A DNA stretch of 64,000 nt from contig JAFYYV010000033.1 in the NCBI GenBank assembly GCA_017557405.1, forward strand, positions 1-64,000, in the 5' to 3' direction. Both the position numbers and the translations under genes were made by a program. Below the pieces are notes generated by a model. It searched no databases, had not been told where the DNA came from, and was given only the letters and a program-made list of their open reading frames with translations. Within the stretch, counting starts at the first letter, position 1; each line of letters opens with the position of its first letter. Of this stretch, positions 32,975 to 42,249 are shown one piece after another. Origin of the DNA: Prevotella sp. (lineage in GTDB: Bacteria; Bacteroidota; Bacteroidia; Bacteroidales; Bacteroidaceae).

Positions 32975-35512
32975 ATGACCAGCCAGTTTTCACCCAAAGT
33001 ATCAGAGGTTCTCGCTTTCAGTCGCGAAGAAGCCACCCGTCTGGCCAGCCGTTCGGTGGGGCCTGAACATCTGTTGCTTGGCATCTTGCGTGGGAGGAAC
33101 GCCCCCATCATGGACATCTTCACACGAATGGACGTCAACCTTCAGGCTGTCAAGGCGGAACTGGAAGAGAGAGTGCGCGAAGACGAAATCAACCAACCCA
33201 TCAACACCAATGACCTCGTACTGAACGAGAAGGCCAGCAACATCTTGAAACTGGCCGTTCTGGAGGCGCGCATCCAGCACACGCAACTGGTGGACGTTCA
33301 GCATCTGCTGCTCGCCATCTTGCATGATCAGGTGGACAATGGGGCGAAGGAAGTATTGGAATTCAACAATATGAACTACGAAGATACCATCACCTATATG
33401 AAGGCAACATCGAGTCCTACGAAGGACGGACTTGAACTGCCTGATGAGGACTACGAGGAAGAAGAACAACGGAACGAGGCCCACGCCAACAGAAACGAGG
33501 GCGGACAGCCACAAACCGCAACCGCCACGAAGAAAGGCGATGGCAAGACTCCCGTGCTTGACAACTTCTCGACCGACTTGACTCAAGCTGCTGCCGAGGG
33601 GAAACTAGACCCTGTGGTGGGACGTGAGCGCGAGATCCAGCGCGTCATCGAAATATTGTGCCGTCGCAAGAAAAACAACCCCATCCTCATAGGCGAGCCT
33701 GGTGTGGGCAAGAGCGCTATTGTGGAAGGATTGGCTCAACTCATCGCCAAGCACCGCACGTCACCCGTGCTCTTCAATAAACGATTGGTGAACCTCGACA
33801 TGACTGCCATTGTGGCAGGAACAAAGTATCGTGGACAGTTCGAGGAACGCATTCGTGCCCTGCTGAAAGAATTGGAACAGAACCCAGACATCATCGTTTT
33901 CATCGATGAGATTCACACCATGATTGGCGCTGGTTCTACACCTGGAAGCATGGATGCTGCCAACATCATGAAACCGGCTTTGGCACGTGGGACCATACAA
34001 TGCATCGGTGCCACAACACTCGACGAATTCCGCAACTCCATCGAGAAGGACGGCGCTTTGGAACGCCGCTTCCAGAAGGTGATAGTGGAACCAACGACTA
34101 CTGAACAGACGTTGGAGATCCTGCATAACATCAAGGACCGCTACGAGCAGCATCACCACGTGTCATACACTGATGACGCTTTGACTGCTTGTGTCAAATT
34201 GACAGAACGCTATGTGACTGACCGTTTCTTCCCCGACAAGGCTATCGATGCCCTCGATGAAGTGGGCTCACGCGTGCATTTGCAACATGCGGAAGTGCCG
34301 CCTTCGATTGTGGAGAAAGAGAAAGAGATTGGTTTCGTGAAAGAGAAGAAGCAGGCGGCCGTGAAGAATCAGAACTTTGAATTGGCAGCCGGTTATCGCG
34401 ACCGCCAGACAGAACTGGAGCGTGAACTAGCACAATTGCAAGACGAATGGAGCAATGGAGACAACGGTCAGCGCGAGACGGTTACTGAAGTCGAGGTGGC
34501 TGATGTGGTTTCGATGATGACTGGTGTGCCCGTGCAACGCATGGCTGAAGGCGAAGGTATTCGTCTAAAAGGAATGGCAGACGAACTGAAGAAGGCCGTC
34601 ATCGCCCAAGAGGCAGCTATTGACAAGATGACTAAGGCCATCCAACGCAACCGCGTAGGACTTCGCGAACCTAACCACCCCATCGGAGTGTTCATGTTCT
34701 TGGGTCCCACTGGTGTGGGTAAGACCTATCTGGCGAAGAAGCTGGCAGAGTTCATGTTCGGTTCGAGCGACGCCCTCATCCGCGTAGACATGAGTGAATA
34801 CACAGAGGCATTCAACACCTCACGACTCATTGGTGCGCCTCCGGGCTACGTAGGTTATGAGGAAGGTGGCCAACTCACTGAGCGTGTGCGCCGCAAGCCC
34901 TACTCCATCGTATTGCTCGACGAGATTGAGAAAGCTCATCCGAACGTCTACAACATGCTGTTGCAGGTGCTCGACGAGGGTCGACTTACTGATGGAAACG
35001 GTCGGTTGATTGACTTCCGCAACACGGTGATCATCATGACTTCGAATGCTGGTACCCGCCAACTGAAAGAATTTGGACGAGGTGTGGGATTCAATGCGGG
35101 CGGAAAGATGGGATTGAGCCTGAACGACAACGACAAGGAATATGCGCGCTCTATCATTCAGAAAGCCCTCTCGAAGCAGTTCGCACCTGAGTTCTTGAAT
35201 CGTCTCGATGAAATCATCACCTTCGACCAACTGGATTTAGAGGCTATCAAACGCATTATCGACATCGAGCTCAGCGGCCTCTACAAGCGCATCGAGGGCA
35301 TGGGCTACAAGTTGGAAATCAGCGACGAAGCCAAAGAGTTTGTGGCAACAAAAGGATACGATGTGCAATTTGGCGCCCGCCCATTGAAACGTGCCATTCA
35401 GAACTATATCGAGGACGGCATCTGTGAGCGCATCATCGATGGCGACCTTGCTGAAGGACAAACCATCAAGGTGGGCAAGAACCCGGAAAAGGAGGAACTC
35501 ACATTCGAATAA
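32975..35512 (+). CDS. clpC: ClpC-type AAA+ unfoldase of the Clp protease
   Basis: The 845-residue protein has an N-terminal Clp repeat domain (about 3-150), a linker rich in acidic and polar residues (about 150-190), AAA module 1 with Walker A GEPGVGKS and Walker [11 protein letters not shown], a ClpC-type middle coiled segment (about 430-480) and AAA module 2 with GPTGVGKT and [12 protein letters not shown]. The C-terminal region has the usual D2 small domain; ClpP-binding by an IGF/VGF-like loop is likely at RGVGFNAGG. It unfolds proteins for degradation by ClpP, whose gene is not here. The long AT-rich leader region suggests regulated expression. Confidence 0.94.
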   Translation: MTSQFSPKVSEVLAFSREEATRLASRSVGPEHLLLGILRGRNAPIMDIFTRMDVNLQAVKAELEERVREDEINQPINTNDLVLNEKASNILKLAVLEARIQHTQLVDVQHLLLAILHDQVDNGAKEVLEFNNMNYEDTITYMKATSSPTKDGLELPDEDYEEEEQRNEAHANRNEGGQPQTATATKKGDGKTPVLDNFSTDLTQAAAEGKLDPVVGREREIQRVIEILCRRKKNNPILIGEPGVGKSAIVEGLAQLIAKHRTSPVLFNKRLVNLDMTAIVAGTKYRGQFEERIRALLKELEQNPDIIVFIDEIHTMIGAGSTPGSMDAANIMKPALARGTIQCIGATTLDEFRNSIEKDGALERRFQKVIVEPTTTEQTLEILHNIKDRYEQHHHVSYTDDALTACVKLTERYVTDRFFPDKAIDALDEVGSRVHLQHAEVPPSIVEKEKEIGFVKEKKQAAVKNQNFELAAGYRDRQTELERELAQLQDEWSNGDNGQRETVTEVEVADVVSMMTGVPVQRMAEGEGIRLKGMADELKKAVIAQEAAIDKMTKAIQRNRVGLREPNHPIGVFMFLGPTGVGKTYLAKKLAEFMFGSSDALIRVDMSEYTEAFNTSRLIGAPPGYVGYEEGGQLTERVRRKPYSIVLLDEIEKAHPNVYNMLLQVLDEGRLTDGNGRLIDFRNTVIIMTSNAGTRQLKEFGRGVGFNAGGKMGLSLNDNDKEYARSIIQKALSKQFAPEFLNRLDEIITFDQLDLEAIKRIIDIELSGLYKRIEGMGYKLEISDEAKEFVATKGYDVQFGARPLKRAIQNYIEDGICERIIDGDLAEGQTIKVGKNPEKEELTFE

Positions 35513-35534
35513 ATTATCTATTACAAGATACAAG

Positions 35535-35570
35535 AAAAGACTCGCTACAGCTTTGTAACGAGTCTTTTTT
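35535..35570. terminator. Bidirectional terminator between clpC and the GH2 gene
   Basis: AAAAGACTCG at 35535-35544 pairs perfectly with CGAGTCTTTT at 35559-35568, with three more internal pairs and a T-run. The two flanking genes converge on it. Confidence 0.9.
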
Positions 35571-35587
35571 ATGTTTGGCAATGCTTC

Positions 35588-37987
35588 CTACTCCACATGC
35601 AAAATCATTTTGGCAGGAGGCAATTTGTTGTTACTGACGTCTTTAACTACGAGTTCCACATCGCCCGCTTGCTTCCCTGCTTGCACAATAACGACTAACT
35701 TGCCACTGAAGAGTTTCATCGTGGGAGCGGTGAATACCTCAAGCGACGTAGCATCCCCATTACAAGCGGCGCGGAACGCACCTGCTCCTTTCACCTCGAA
35801 TGCCATCTGATCGGCGGCATTTGGAATCTCTGTGCCATCTTTGTCGACAAGCGACACAGTAACATAAGCCAAATCATCGCCATCGGCCTTCAGGATGGTC
35901 TTGTCAGCTTCAAGTTTCAAAGCGGCAGGATTGCCAGCCGTACGAATAATTTGCTCGCCCGCACGCGTACCTTTTTCATCATACACGACGACCTTCAATT
36001 CACCTGGTTCATATTTGACATCGTTCCAACGCAGACGATAGCGGTCGAATTTCGAATCCTTGTTCTTCGAAATGCGCCCCTGGCTCTTGCCATTGACGAA
36101 TAACTCGGCGGTGGGATAATCTGTGTAGCAATACACAGGCGTAATCTTTCCGTTACGATCTGGCCACGTCCAATGGGGCAAAAGATGGATGGTATGCTCT
36201 TGCGTGTTCCATACAGAGCGATAAAGATAGAAACGGTCTTTGGGAAGTCCTGCCAAATCGCAGATACCGAAATAGCTGGATCGCGATGGCCAATATCCAT
36301 CATAAGGTGTGGGCTCGCCCAGATAATCAAAACCCGTCCACACAAACTGTCCAATGGTATAGTCGAGATCGTCCATTGCAATGAAATCATCTTCAGGCAG
36401 ATTGCTCCACGAGCACCATTCTGTGTCGTAACTCGAACATTGTCCATCAGCATATGTCTTCTTGTCGGATAACTCCACTGGGAACTTATAGACACCACGT
36501 GAACTGACCGTTGAAGCTGTCTCAGAACCCAACAGGAAACCTTGCGGCAACTGTTCGATGTTCTTGGGATACTTGTGTACACGATAGTTGAAGCCTGGCA
36601 CATCCATCACTTGGGCAAAACCATTCTTCAAAGCAGCCTCGGCTCTATCGAGACCTTGCGTGACAGGTGTAGCTGGGTCGAGTCGATGGCAAATGTCTTG
36701 CAAATGCTGAGCCATCTCCGTACCACCTTTCATTCCTTGCTCAGGTATCTCGTTGCCAATCGACCACATCACAAGTGAAGGGTGATTGCGATGGTTGAGC
36801 ACAAGGTTCTCCATGTCGCGGTCACTCCACTCTTTGAAGAAACGCACATAACCGTTTTTGCATTTCGGATAAACCCACATGTCAAAACTCTCGGCCATCA
36901 CCATCATGCCTAAAGAGTCGTAAACTTCCATCTGCATGGTCGACGGCATATTATGGCTGGTACGAATAGCATCGCACCCCATGTCTTTCAAAATCTTCAC
37001 CTGACGAATCAAGGCTGCTTTGTTAATAGCAGCACCTAAAGGACCGAGGTCGTGATGCAAACAAACTCCTTTGAATTTTCTTGACAATCCATTCAATTGA
37101 AAACCATGTTCCTTACTGACAGAAATGGTGCGTATTCCCACCTTCTGGGTGGTCTCGTCAATGAGCTGATTATTGTGGTAAAGGCGTGTCACCATCCTAT
37201 ATAAATAAGGTGTCTCGGGTGACCAAAGGTTAGGTTTGTCGATGATAAGTTCAGAATGAGCCTTACCTTCAGCATCGACGTCAACATGGTCTGCCATTAA
37301 CACATAACCTGATGGATGGTAGAAGGAAACCTCTACCGAAAATGTTCCATCAACTTGATAACCATTGACTTGTATGTCAACGCTAACGCATGCCTTTAAG
37401 CTATCAGCCTTCAACGTTCGTACATAAGTGCCCCAAGTGTCGAGATGAGTCTTGCCTGTAAGCACCAATTTCACGGGTCGATACAACCCGCCACCAGGAT
37501 ACCAACGACTGCTTTCCTCAACATTTTGCAAAGAAACCTCCAATAAATTGTCACCCTGCTTGAGATAGGGAGTGGCATCAACACGGAAAGCATTATAGCC
37601 ATACGCCCAATAGCCTGCTTGATGACCATTCACGAATATAGTCGGCTCACTCATGGCACCATCAAACTCCAGAAACGCCCTGCCAAAGGGCTTTTCCACG
37701 TTTATATGGCAACGGTAATAACCTTTCCCAATCCAAGGTAAGGCACCCGAACGTCCTGTCTTCTCCGACATTTCTTTCTCTCCATTCTGCTCGATAGCGA
37801 CCACCTGAAGATCCCATTTCTTATCGAAAGGTCCACTGATAGCCCAATCGTGAGGCACAGACACCACTTCCCATTGTTGCTGATTGCGTGAGAACTGCCA
37901 TTTATCCAACCTAATCTCATTGTGCATTTGTGCATTTAACACACATGGCCGACACACAATAGCAATCAACAATAGTTTTTTGTTCAT
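35588..37987 (-). CDS. Secreted glycoside hydrolase family 2 (beta-galactosidase-like)
   Basis: I choose the ATG at 37987 (MNKKLLLIAIVC, signal peptide ending NAQ) because the promoter at 38021-38052 places transcript start near 38014, leaving almost no leader for the ATG at 38011. The protein is then 799 residues. It has the GH2 order: jelly-roll sugar-binding domain (about 25-180), Ig-like domain (about 190-285), catalytic barrel with acid/base Glu413 in SIGNEIPEQG and nucleophile Glu489 in LGSETAS, then DUF4982 and a C-terminal Ig-like domain. Specificity (beta-galactoside, glucuronide or other) cannot be read with certainty. Confidence 0.88.
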   Translation of the reverse strand: MNKKLLLIAIVCRPCVLNAQMHNEIRLDKWQFSRNQQQWEVVSVPHDWAISGPFDKKWDLQVVAIEQNGEKEMSEKTGRSGALPWIGKGYYRCHINVEKPFGRAFLEFDGAMSEPTIFVNGHQAGYWAYGYNAFRVDATPYLKQGDNLLEVSLQNVEESSRWYPGGGLYRPVKLVLTGKTHLDTWGTYVRTLKADSLKACVSVDIQVNGYQVDGTFSVEVSFYHPSGYVLMADHVDVDAEGKAHSELIIDKPNLWSPETPYLYRMVTRLYHNNQLIDETTQKVGIRTISVSKEHGFQLNGLSRKFKGVCLHHDLGPLGAAINKAALIRQVKILKDMGCDAIRTSHNMPSTMQMEVYDSLGMMVMAESFDMWVYPKCKNGYVRFFKEWSDRDMENLVLNHRNHPSLVMWSIGNEIPEQGMKGGTEMAQHLQDICHRLDPATPVTQGLDRAEAALKNGFAQVMDVPGFNYRVHKYPKNIEQLPQGFLLGSETASTVSSRGVYKFPVELSDKKTYADGQCSSYDTEWCSWSNLPEDDFIAMDDLDYTIGQFVWTGFDYLGEPTPYDGYWPSRSSYFGICDLAGLPKDRFYLYRSVWNTQEHTIHLLPHWTWPDRNGKITPVYCYTDYPTAELFVNGKSQGRISKNKDSKFDRYRLRWNDVKYEPGELKVVVYDEKGTRAGEQIIRTAGNPAALKLEADKTILKADGDDLAYVTVSLVDKDGTEIPNAADQMAFEVKGAGAFRAACNGDATSLEVFTAPTMKLFSGKLVVIVQAGKQAGDVELVVKDVSNNKLPPAKMILHVE

Positions 37988-38020
37988 TCTCATCTCATTA
38001 TTTTGTTTCATATTATGACA

Positions 38021-38052
38021 CAAAATTAGCAATAATCAGCAAGTTATGCAAA
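38021..38052 (-). promoter_or_regulatory. Promoter for the GH2 gene
   Basis: On the minus strand TTTG (38052-38049) and TAATTTTG (38028-38021) are 20 nt apart, a full Bacteroidota promoter match that helps choose the GH2 start codon. Confidence 0.8.
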
Positions 38053-38130
38053 CGCGAACATGAATTTATAAAAAAATTAACTGCTGTGTGGGAGCACAGA
38101 TATTTTTTTCAAAAAAGTTGTGGAAAAAGT

Positions 38131-38161
38131 TTTGGTGTTTCTGAAAAAATCTTTATCTTTG
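38131..38161 (+). promoter_or_regulatory. Promoter for small RNA 1
   Basis: TTTG at 38131-38134 and TATCTTTG at 38154-38161 are 19 nt apart. No start codon follows before a terminator at 38223-38254, so the product is most simply a short RNA. Confidence 0.82.
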
Positions 38162-38165
38162 CACT

Positions 38166-38254
38166 CGTTATCCTGAAAACAATCTTTTTACCTTAAAAGA
38201 CTAATACCTATTGAAGATGTGGAGCGATTGCCTGTGACGGGTCATCGCTTTTTT
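38166..38254 (+). ncRNA. Putative small RNA 1 (about 88 nt)
   Basis: A strong promoter at 38131-38161 and a terminator hairpin (AGCGAT 38223-38228 with ATCGCT 38244-38249, then a T-run) delimit a transcript of about 88 nt with no open frame. Its first 50 nt (38166-38215) are shared with a second locus on the minus strand at 48550-48640: both contain CGTTATCCTGAA, ACAATCTTTTTACCTTAAAA and CTAATACCTATTGA. The 3' hairpins are unrelated. Same length, promoter type and 5' block imply a small-RNA family. I do not recognise it as 6S, tmRNA, SRP RNA or a known Bacteroidales motif. An alternative is a terminated leader of the downstream gene at 38505. Confidence 0.65.
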
Positions 38255-38466
38255 CTTGTCTTCACTTTTCCCCTCCTATCATATTCAATATATGAAAAAT
38301 ATTAACAAAATTCATTCTAAAGACATCATCGTTTTATCACAAAAGCACAGCTGTTATCTTCAGAAACACACAGTAATGATCTTAACAAAAAACACAAAAC
38401 GATTAATTGTAGCACATTACGTTATTTTTTTACGACTAAATTGTACACTTTTCCACCATAATTCTG

Positions 38467-38474
38467 TACTTTTG
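38467..38474 (+). promoter_or_regulatory. -7 box for the thioredoxin-fold protein gene
   Basis: TACTTTTG fits the -7 consensus about 30 nt before the chosen ATG at 38505; TTG at 38441-38443 is 23 nt upstream, longer than usual. Between small RNA 1 and this box (38255-38466) the 493-nt gap shows no supported gene. Confidence 0.5.
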
Positions 38475-38504
38475 CAGTCAATTATGAAACAGAGATATTT
38501 GAAT

Positions 38505-40175
38505 ATGAGAACTATTATTCTCTCTCTCCTCCTTGCTATGCTCACCGCACCTCTTAGCATGGAGGCGAAGAAGAAAGAGAAAAAGGAAGAGGTGCCGCAG
38601 TTGCTGAACTACCCTAGTGCTGACTGGGGTGAGTACCGCATGCATGGTGGTGAAGTGGTTATTAAGGGTCATGTGGTAATAGATGACCCCCAGATGGTGA
38701 AACAGTTGAACAACAATGTAGAAGTCATCATTAACGACTACATTGTTCGCAAAGAGCAAACCACGCCCATTAAAATCGAGAACGATGGTACATTCTCGCT
38801 CAACCTCCATGTACCCTACCCCAAGTATGTGCTCGTTTATCCTATGGCATCAGTGTATGCCTGCCCAGGCGACACGGTGGAGTTGACGTTTGACGCCACA
38901 AAACCTATGCAGAAGCCCGGCGACAATGTAACATTGAGCGGAAAGGGTGTCAGTGCCGAGGCAAGCAGATTGTTCATCCCCATCATGTACAAGTACCTCA
39001 TGCCTCTGAAAAGCGAAGCACATGTGGCACATCCTGACTCGCTGCTGAGATGGAGAGATGCACAAGTGGAAAAGCTGGATGACTTGGTGCGCCAGATGAA
39101 CGCGGGGTTGCCCGAACTCGAAGGCTGCTCACCCAGGACATCTGACATTTTGCGCACGTCCTTGGTTTCGGAATACCTGTATGAAATATGCCACCGCTAC
39201 TTCATGTTCATGGATTTCCTGAAAGAGAATGACAGCGTTTACAGCATTGACAAGGAAACCTATTGGCAGCAATACTTCAGTTTCTTGGCACCTCGTGAGA
39301 AGTACCTGCTCGACAACCCGTTACTGATGGTTGCCGCTGACGAATCTTTCTTCAACAGGATGGAGTACACGCTCATGGAACCCGTGGAACGATCCAGCTT
39401 CAAAGGCTCTACATTAGCCATTGACTATAATCCTGAAACTGCAGAACGTTTGACAGAAAACAGCACACTAAGCCTACGCGAAGCGAGAAGACAAGCTATG
39501 AATGTGCTACACGAAAAGCTGAACCTCAACCCCACGAACTTCTGCGCACAAGTATGTATGGTTCGCGACCTGTTTTACAAGTTGGAATGGGACACCGACT
39601 ATGATTATTCTGCCGAAGATGTAGCCAGCACATTGCCTTATATCACAAACCCCGAACTTATGCGTCGAGCCGTGCTGCAATATCGTAAGTTCGTGAAAAC
39701 AAAAGAGACTGAAAAGCAATATGTCGATGCTACCAGTTTGCGTCCATCTACCGATGTGGAGGGCATGAGCGATGGCGAGAAGATACTCCGTAAACTCATT
39801 GAGCCGTATCAGGGAAAAATCATCTATGTTGACATTTGGGGAACGTGGTGCACCCCCTGCAGAAAGAATTTGAAGGAGTCGTGGAAAGTGAAGGAAGCCT
39901 TGAAGGACTACGACATCGTGTATCTTTATCTGGCCAACCGCAGTAGCGACGAAGCATGGAAGAGTGTCATCAGCGAGTACAACCTGACGGGGCCGAACTG
40001 CGTACATTATAACCTGCCCACAGATCAGCAGAGCGCCATCGAGCACTATATAGGTGTGAACGGCTATCCCACTTACAAACTCATTGACAAGCAGGGGAAT
40101 ATTCACCCTCTTGATTGGCAGCACGCAGACGACATCAACAGCCTCATTGAAACCATAGACAAGTTGAGCAAATAA
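38505..40175 (+). CDS. Secreted protein with C-terminal thioredoxin-like (TlpA/ResA) domain
   Basis: The frame is open from 38256, but the promoter box at 38467 and a clean signal peptide (MRTIILSLLLAMLTAPLS) put the start at 38505, giving 556 residues. After the signal a basic stretch KKKEKKEE precedes a beta-rich region of about 120 residues and a helical middle region without recognised family. Residues 430-556 are a thioredoxin fold with the redox motif WGTWCTPCRKN and cis-Pro NGYPTYKL, as in TlpA/ResA reductases. It probably reduces or isomerises disulfides of periplasmic proteins. This layout is common in Bacteroidota. Confidence 0.8.
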   Translation: MRTIILSLLLAMLTAPLSMEAKKKEKKEEVPQLLNYPSADWGEYRMHGGEVVIKGHVVIDDPQMVKQLNNNVEVIINDYIVRKEQTTPIKIENDGTFSLNLHVPYPKYVLVYPMASVYACPGDTVELTFDATKPMQKPGDNVTLSGKGVSAEASRLFIPIMYKYLMPLKSEAHVAHPDSLLRWRDAQVEKLDDLVRQMNAGLPELEGCSPRTSDILRTSLVSEYLYEICHRYFMFMDFLKENDSVYSIDKETYWQQYFSFLAPREKYLLDNPLLMVAADESFFNRMEYTLMEPVERSSFKGSTLAIDYNPETAERLTENSTLSLREARRQAMNVLHEKLNLNPTNFCAQVCMVRDLFYKLEWDTDYDYSAEDVASTLPYITNPELMRRAVLQYRKFVKTKETEKQYVDATSLRPSTDVEGMSDGEKILRKLIEPYQGKIIYVDIWGTWCTPCRKNLKESWKVKEALKDYDIVYLYLANRSSDEAWKSVISEYNLTGPNCVHYNLPTDQQSAIEHYIGVNGYPTYKLIDKQGNIHPLDWQHADDINSLIETIDKLSK

Positions 40176-40304
40176 CATGAACACTTGAAATAATCGATGG
40201 ACAAATGCATCGATGCCTGTCGATATTCGAGTGCAATTGGTTAATTTCCGTTAATTATAAGAAAATCAATAGCCCTGATGGTCATTTCTCTCGAAATTTA
40301 TTTG

Positions 40305-40396
40305 TAATTTTGCAGCCGATTTAGTCCGTTCGGGCTCGAACAAGCACAGACACGGTGTCTGTCGCCTGGCGGAAAAACCCGTTTAATAAATAAATA
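40305..40396 (+). promoter_or_regulatory. rplU promoter box and structured leader
   Basis: A -7 box TAATTTTG is at 40305-40312. The leader then holds two perfect hairpins: GTTCG/CGAAC (40328-40332 with 40337-40341) and ACAGACA/TGTCTGT (40346-40352 with 40356-40362). Ribosomal protein operons are often controlled by their own product binding such a leader, so this is a candidate L21-responsive leader. I know of no confirmed example with this sequence. Confidence 0.5.
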
Positions 40397-40714
40397 ATGT
40401 ACGCAATTGTAGAAATTAACGGTCAACAGTTCAAGGTTGAAGAAGGCAAGAAGATCTTCGTCAACCGCATCAAAGACGCCGAGGAAGGCAAGACTGTTGA
40501 ATTTGACAAAGTGCTGCTCGTTGACAACGACGGTACTGTCACAGTTGGTGCGCCTACTGTTGAAGGTGCCAAGGTAGTAGTAGAAGTAGTGAACCCACTC
40601 GTGAAGGGTGACAAGGTGATTGTCTTCAAGATGAAGCGCCGCAAGGACTATCGCAAGAAGAACGGTCATCGCCAGCAGTTCACTCAGGTTGAAGTTAAAC
40701 AAGTAATCGCTTAA
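40397..40714 (+). CDS. rplU: Large ribosomal subunit protein bL21
   Basis: The 105-residue protein matches bL21: it starts [20 protein letters not shown] and ends with the basic [20 protein letters not shown]. bL21 binds 23S rRNA in the 50S subunit. It is followed after 13 nt by rpmA, the universal rplU-rpmA pair. The AAGGAGG-like sequence in that gap is an unusually good ribosome site for this genome and fits high expression of rpmA. Confidence 0.97.
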   Translation: MYAIVEINGQQFKVEEGKKIFVNRIKDAEEGKTVEFDKVLLVDNDGTVTVGAPTVEGAKVVVEVVNPLVKGDKVIVFKMKRRKDYRKKNGHRQQFTQVEVKQVIA

Positions 40715-40727
40715 GGAGGACAAAGAA

Positions 40728-40991
40728 ATGGCTCATAAAAAAGGTGTAGGTAGTTCTAAGAACGGCCGCGAATCAGCAGCTCAACGACTTGGAGTCAAGA
40801 TCTTCGGTGGCCAGAAGTGCATCGCAGGCAACATCATCGTTCGTCAGCGTGGAACCAAGCACAATCCTGGTAAGAACGTAGGTATCGGTAAAGACGACAC
40901 TTTGTTCGCATTGGTCGATGGAACTGTTGAGTTCCGCAAGACTCGCATGAACAAGAGTATCGTTAGTGTAATCCCTGAAGCCGAAGCATAA
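40728..40991 (+). CDS. rpmA: Large ribosomal subunit protein bL27
   Basis: The 87-residue protein begins [22 protein letters not shown], the diagnostic bL27 start, and contains [27 protein letters not shown]. The N-terminus begins directly with the AHKKG sequence, so no Firmicutes-style N-terminal cleavage extension is present. bL27 reaches toward the peptidyl transferase centre. A terminator follows at 41028-41064. Confidence 0.97.
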   Translation: MAHKKGVGSSKNGRESAAQRLGVKIFGGQKCIAGNIIVRQRGTKHNPGKNVGIGKDDTLFALVDGTVEFRKTRMNKSIVSVIPEAEA

Positions 40992-41027
40992 CGAATATTC
41001 AAAAATAAACTTATTCCAAACAAACAA

Positions 41028-41064
41028 CAGAATCCCAATTCTCTACGGAGGATTGGGATTTCTG
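41028..41064 (+). terminator. Terminator after rplU-rpmA
   Basis: AATCCCAAT at 41031-41039 pairs with ATTGGGATT at 41052-41060, extended by CAG/CTG across a one-base bulge and followed by a T-rich run. It may also serve mutY, which ends at 41122 from the other side. Confidence 0.85.
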
Positions 41065-41121
41065 CTTTTATACGTTTTACAATTGCATTGAAGACCTTTG
41101 GGGTTGCTTATGAAAAATATA

Positions 41122-42138
41122 TCAATGTTGACTGGAGGTTGCAACCTTCTCAAGCAGCAATTCTACTAGGCGAGGAACTCCATAATCAGAAATGCTTTTT
41201 TCGTCTATCCAAATGTAATCTGCTGGCAATGAAGGGTGTTTGGAGGTTTCAAGCAAATAGAAATCGGCCATCAGAATACGATGCGTCAATACATGCTTCA
41301 CACCTGATTGCAAAAGCGTCAAACGCCCATCGAAGGCAGGAATCTCAGCCTCTTCAATAAGCAACGGTTCCCACAATCCTTGCCAAATATCACCTTTGCC
41401 TCGCCGATGAATGGCTGTCTGCCCATTGCATCTGATGTAAATATAAACAAGATGGCGCGTCTTGATGGTCAATTTCCGCTCTTTCACAGGCAGAGTGTCA
41501 ACGTTTCCTTGACGCAAAGCCTCACAACTCTCGGCCAAAGGACAAAGAAGGCAACGAGGAGATTGGGGCGTGCATTGAATAGCTCCGAAATCCATCATCG
41601 CCTGGTTGAATTCAGAAGGTTTGTCGGCGGGCAAAAGCGATTGAGCCAACTGCTTGAAAAGCTTCTTCCCTTCGGTGGTGTTGATGGGCTTTTCGATTCC
41701 AAAATAGCGAGCCAACACACGATAGACATTCCCATCAACAACCGCTTCGGGCAATCCGAAAGCAATAGAGCCAATCGCCGCAGCAGTATAATCCCCCACC
41801 CCTTTCAATTTCCGAATGCCTTCAAATGTGTTGGGGAACTGTCCTTGTTCAACGATTTGTTGTGCGGCTGTGTGCAGGTTTCGAGCTCGACTATAATAAC
41901 CCAATCCCTGCCAAAGTCGCAACACTTCATCTTCGCTGGCTTCCGCCAACAGGTCAACGGTTGGAAAACGCTTCATAAAACGCTCCCAATAAGCCCACCC
42001 CTGCTGAATGCGTGTCTGCTGAAGAATGATTTCGCTCAACCAGATGGCATAAGGATCGTGCGTCTGCCTCCAAGGCAAATCGCGTCGATTCTCGTCAAAC
42101 CACCTTAGTAAAACGTTTGTAAAATCGTTGTAAACCAT
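41122..42138 (-). CDS. mutY: A/G-specific adenine DNA glycosylase MutY
   Basis: The 338-residue protein removes adenine mispaired with 8-oxoguanine. The N-terminal helix-hairpin-helix glycosylase domain has the start RDLPWRQTHDPYAIWLSEI, catalytic Glu in LSEIILQQTR and the HhH with catalytic Asp in LKGVGDYTAAAI. The [4Fe-4S] ligands are visible in CTPQSPRCLLCPLAESC (C-x6-C-x2-C-x5-C). A C-terminal NUDIX-like domain (about 225-338) should read 8-oxoG. A CAAAATTA on the plus strand at 42149-42156 is a minus-strand -7 box, giving a very short leader, and the gene is divergent from serS. Confidence 0.95.
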   Translation of the reverse strand: MVYNDFTNVLLRWFDENRRDLPWRQTHDPYAIWLSEIILQQTRIQQGWAYWERFMKRFPTVDLLAEASEDEVLRLWQGLGYYSRARNLHTAAQQIVEQGQFPNTFEGIRKLKGVGDYTAAAIGSIAFGLPEAVVDGNVYRVLARYFGIEKPINTTEGKKLFKQLAQSLLPADKPSEFNQAMMDFGAIQCTPQSPRCLLCPLAESCEALRQGNVDTLPVKERKLTIKTRHLVYIYIRCNGQTAIHRRGKGDIWQGLWEPLLIEEAEIPAFDGRLTLLQSGVKHVLTHRILMADFYLLETSKHPSLPADYIWIDEKSISDYGVPRLVELLLEKVATSSQH

Positions 42139-42199
42139 AATTTTGCCACAAAATTACACATTTAAATTCGTTTGATTATTCAAAAAGAAATATTTTTTG

Positions 42200-42207
42200 T
42201 AATTTTG
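42200..42207 (+). promoter_or_regulatory. -7 box for serS
   Basis: TAATTTTG fits the consensus 43 nt before the serS ATG. A TTTG at 42171-42174 is 25 nt upstream, too far for a confident -33 element. Confidence 0.45.
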
Positions 42208-42249
42208 CGGTCAATTAGCAAATACATTCACAAAATAACATTATAGCTT

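Noticed and set aside
38256..38504. N-terminal extension of the thioredoxin-fold protein
   Set aside because: The extension is Lys/Asn/His-rich, lies before a promoter box and would bury the signal peptide about 83 residues inside the protein.
41308..42108. A 266-residue plus-strand open frame
   Set aside because: It is antisense to mutY, which has the Fe-S cysteines and HhH motif.
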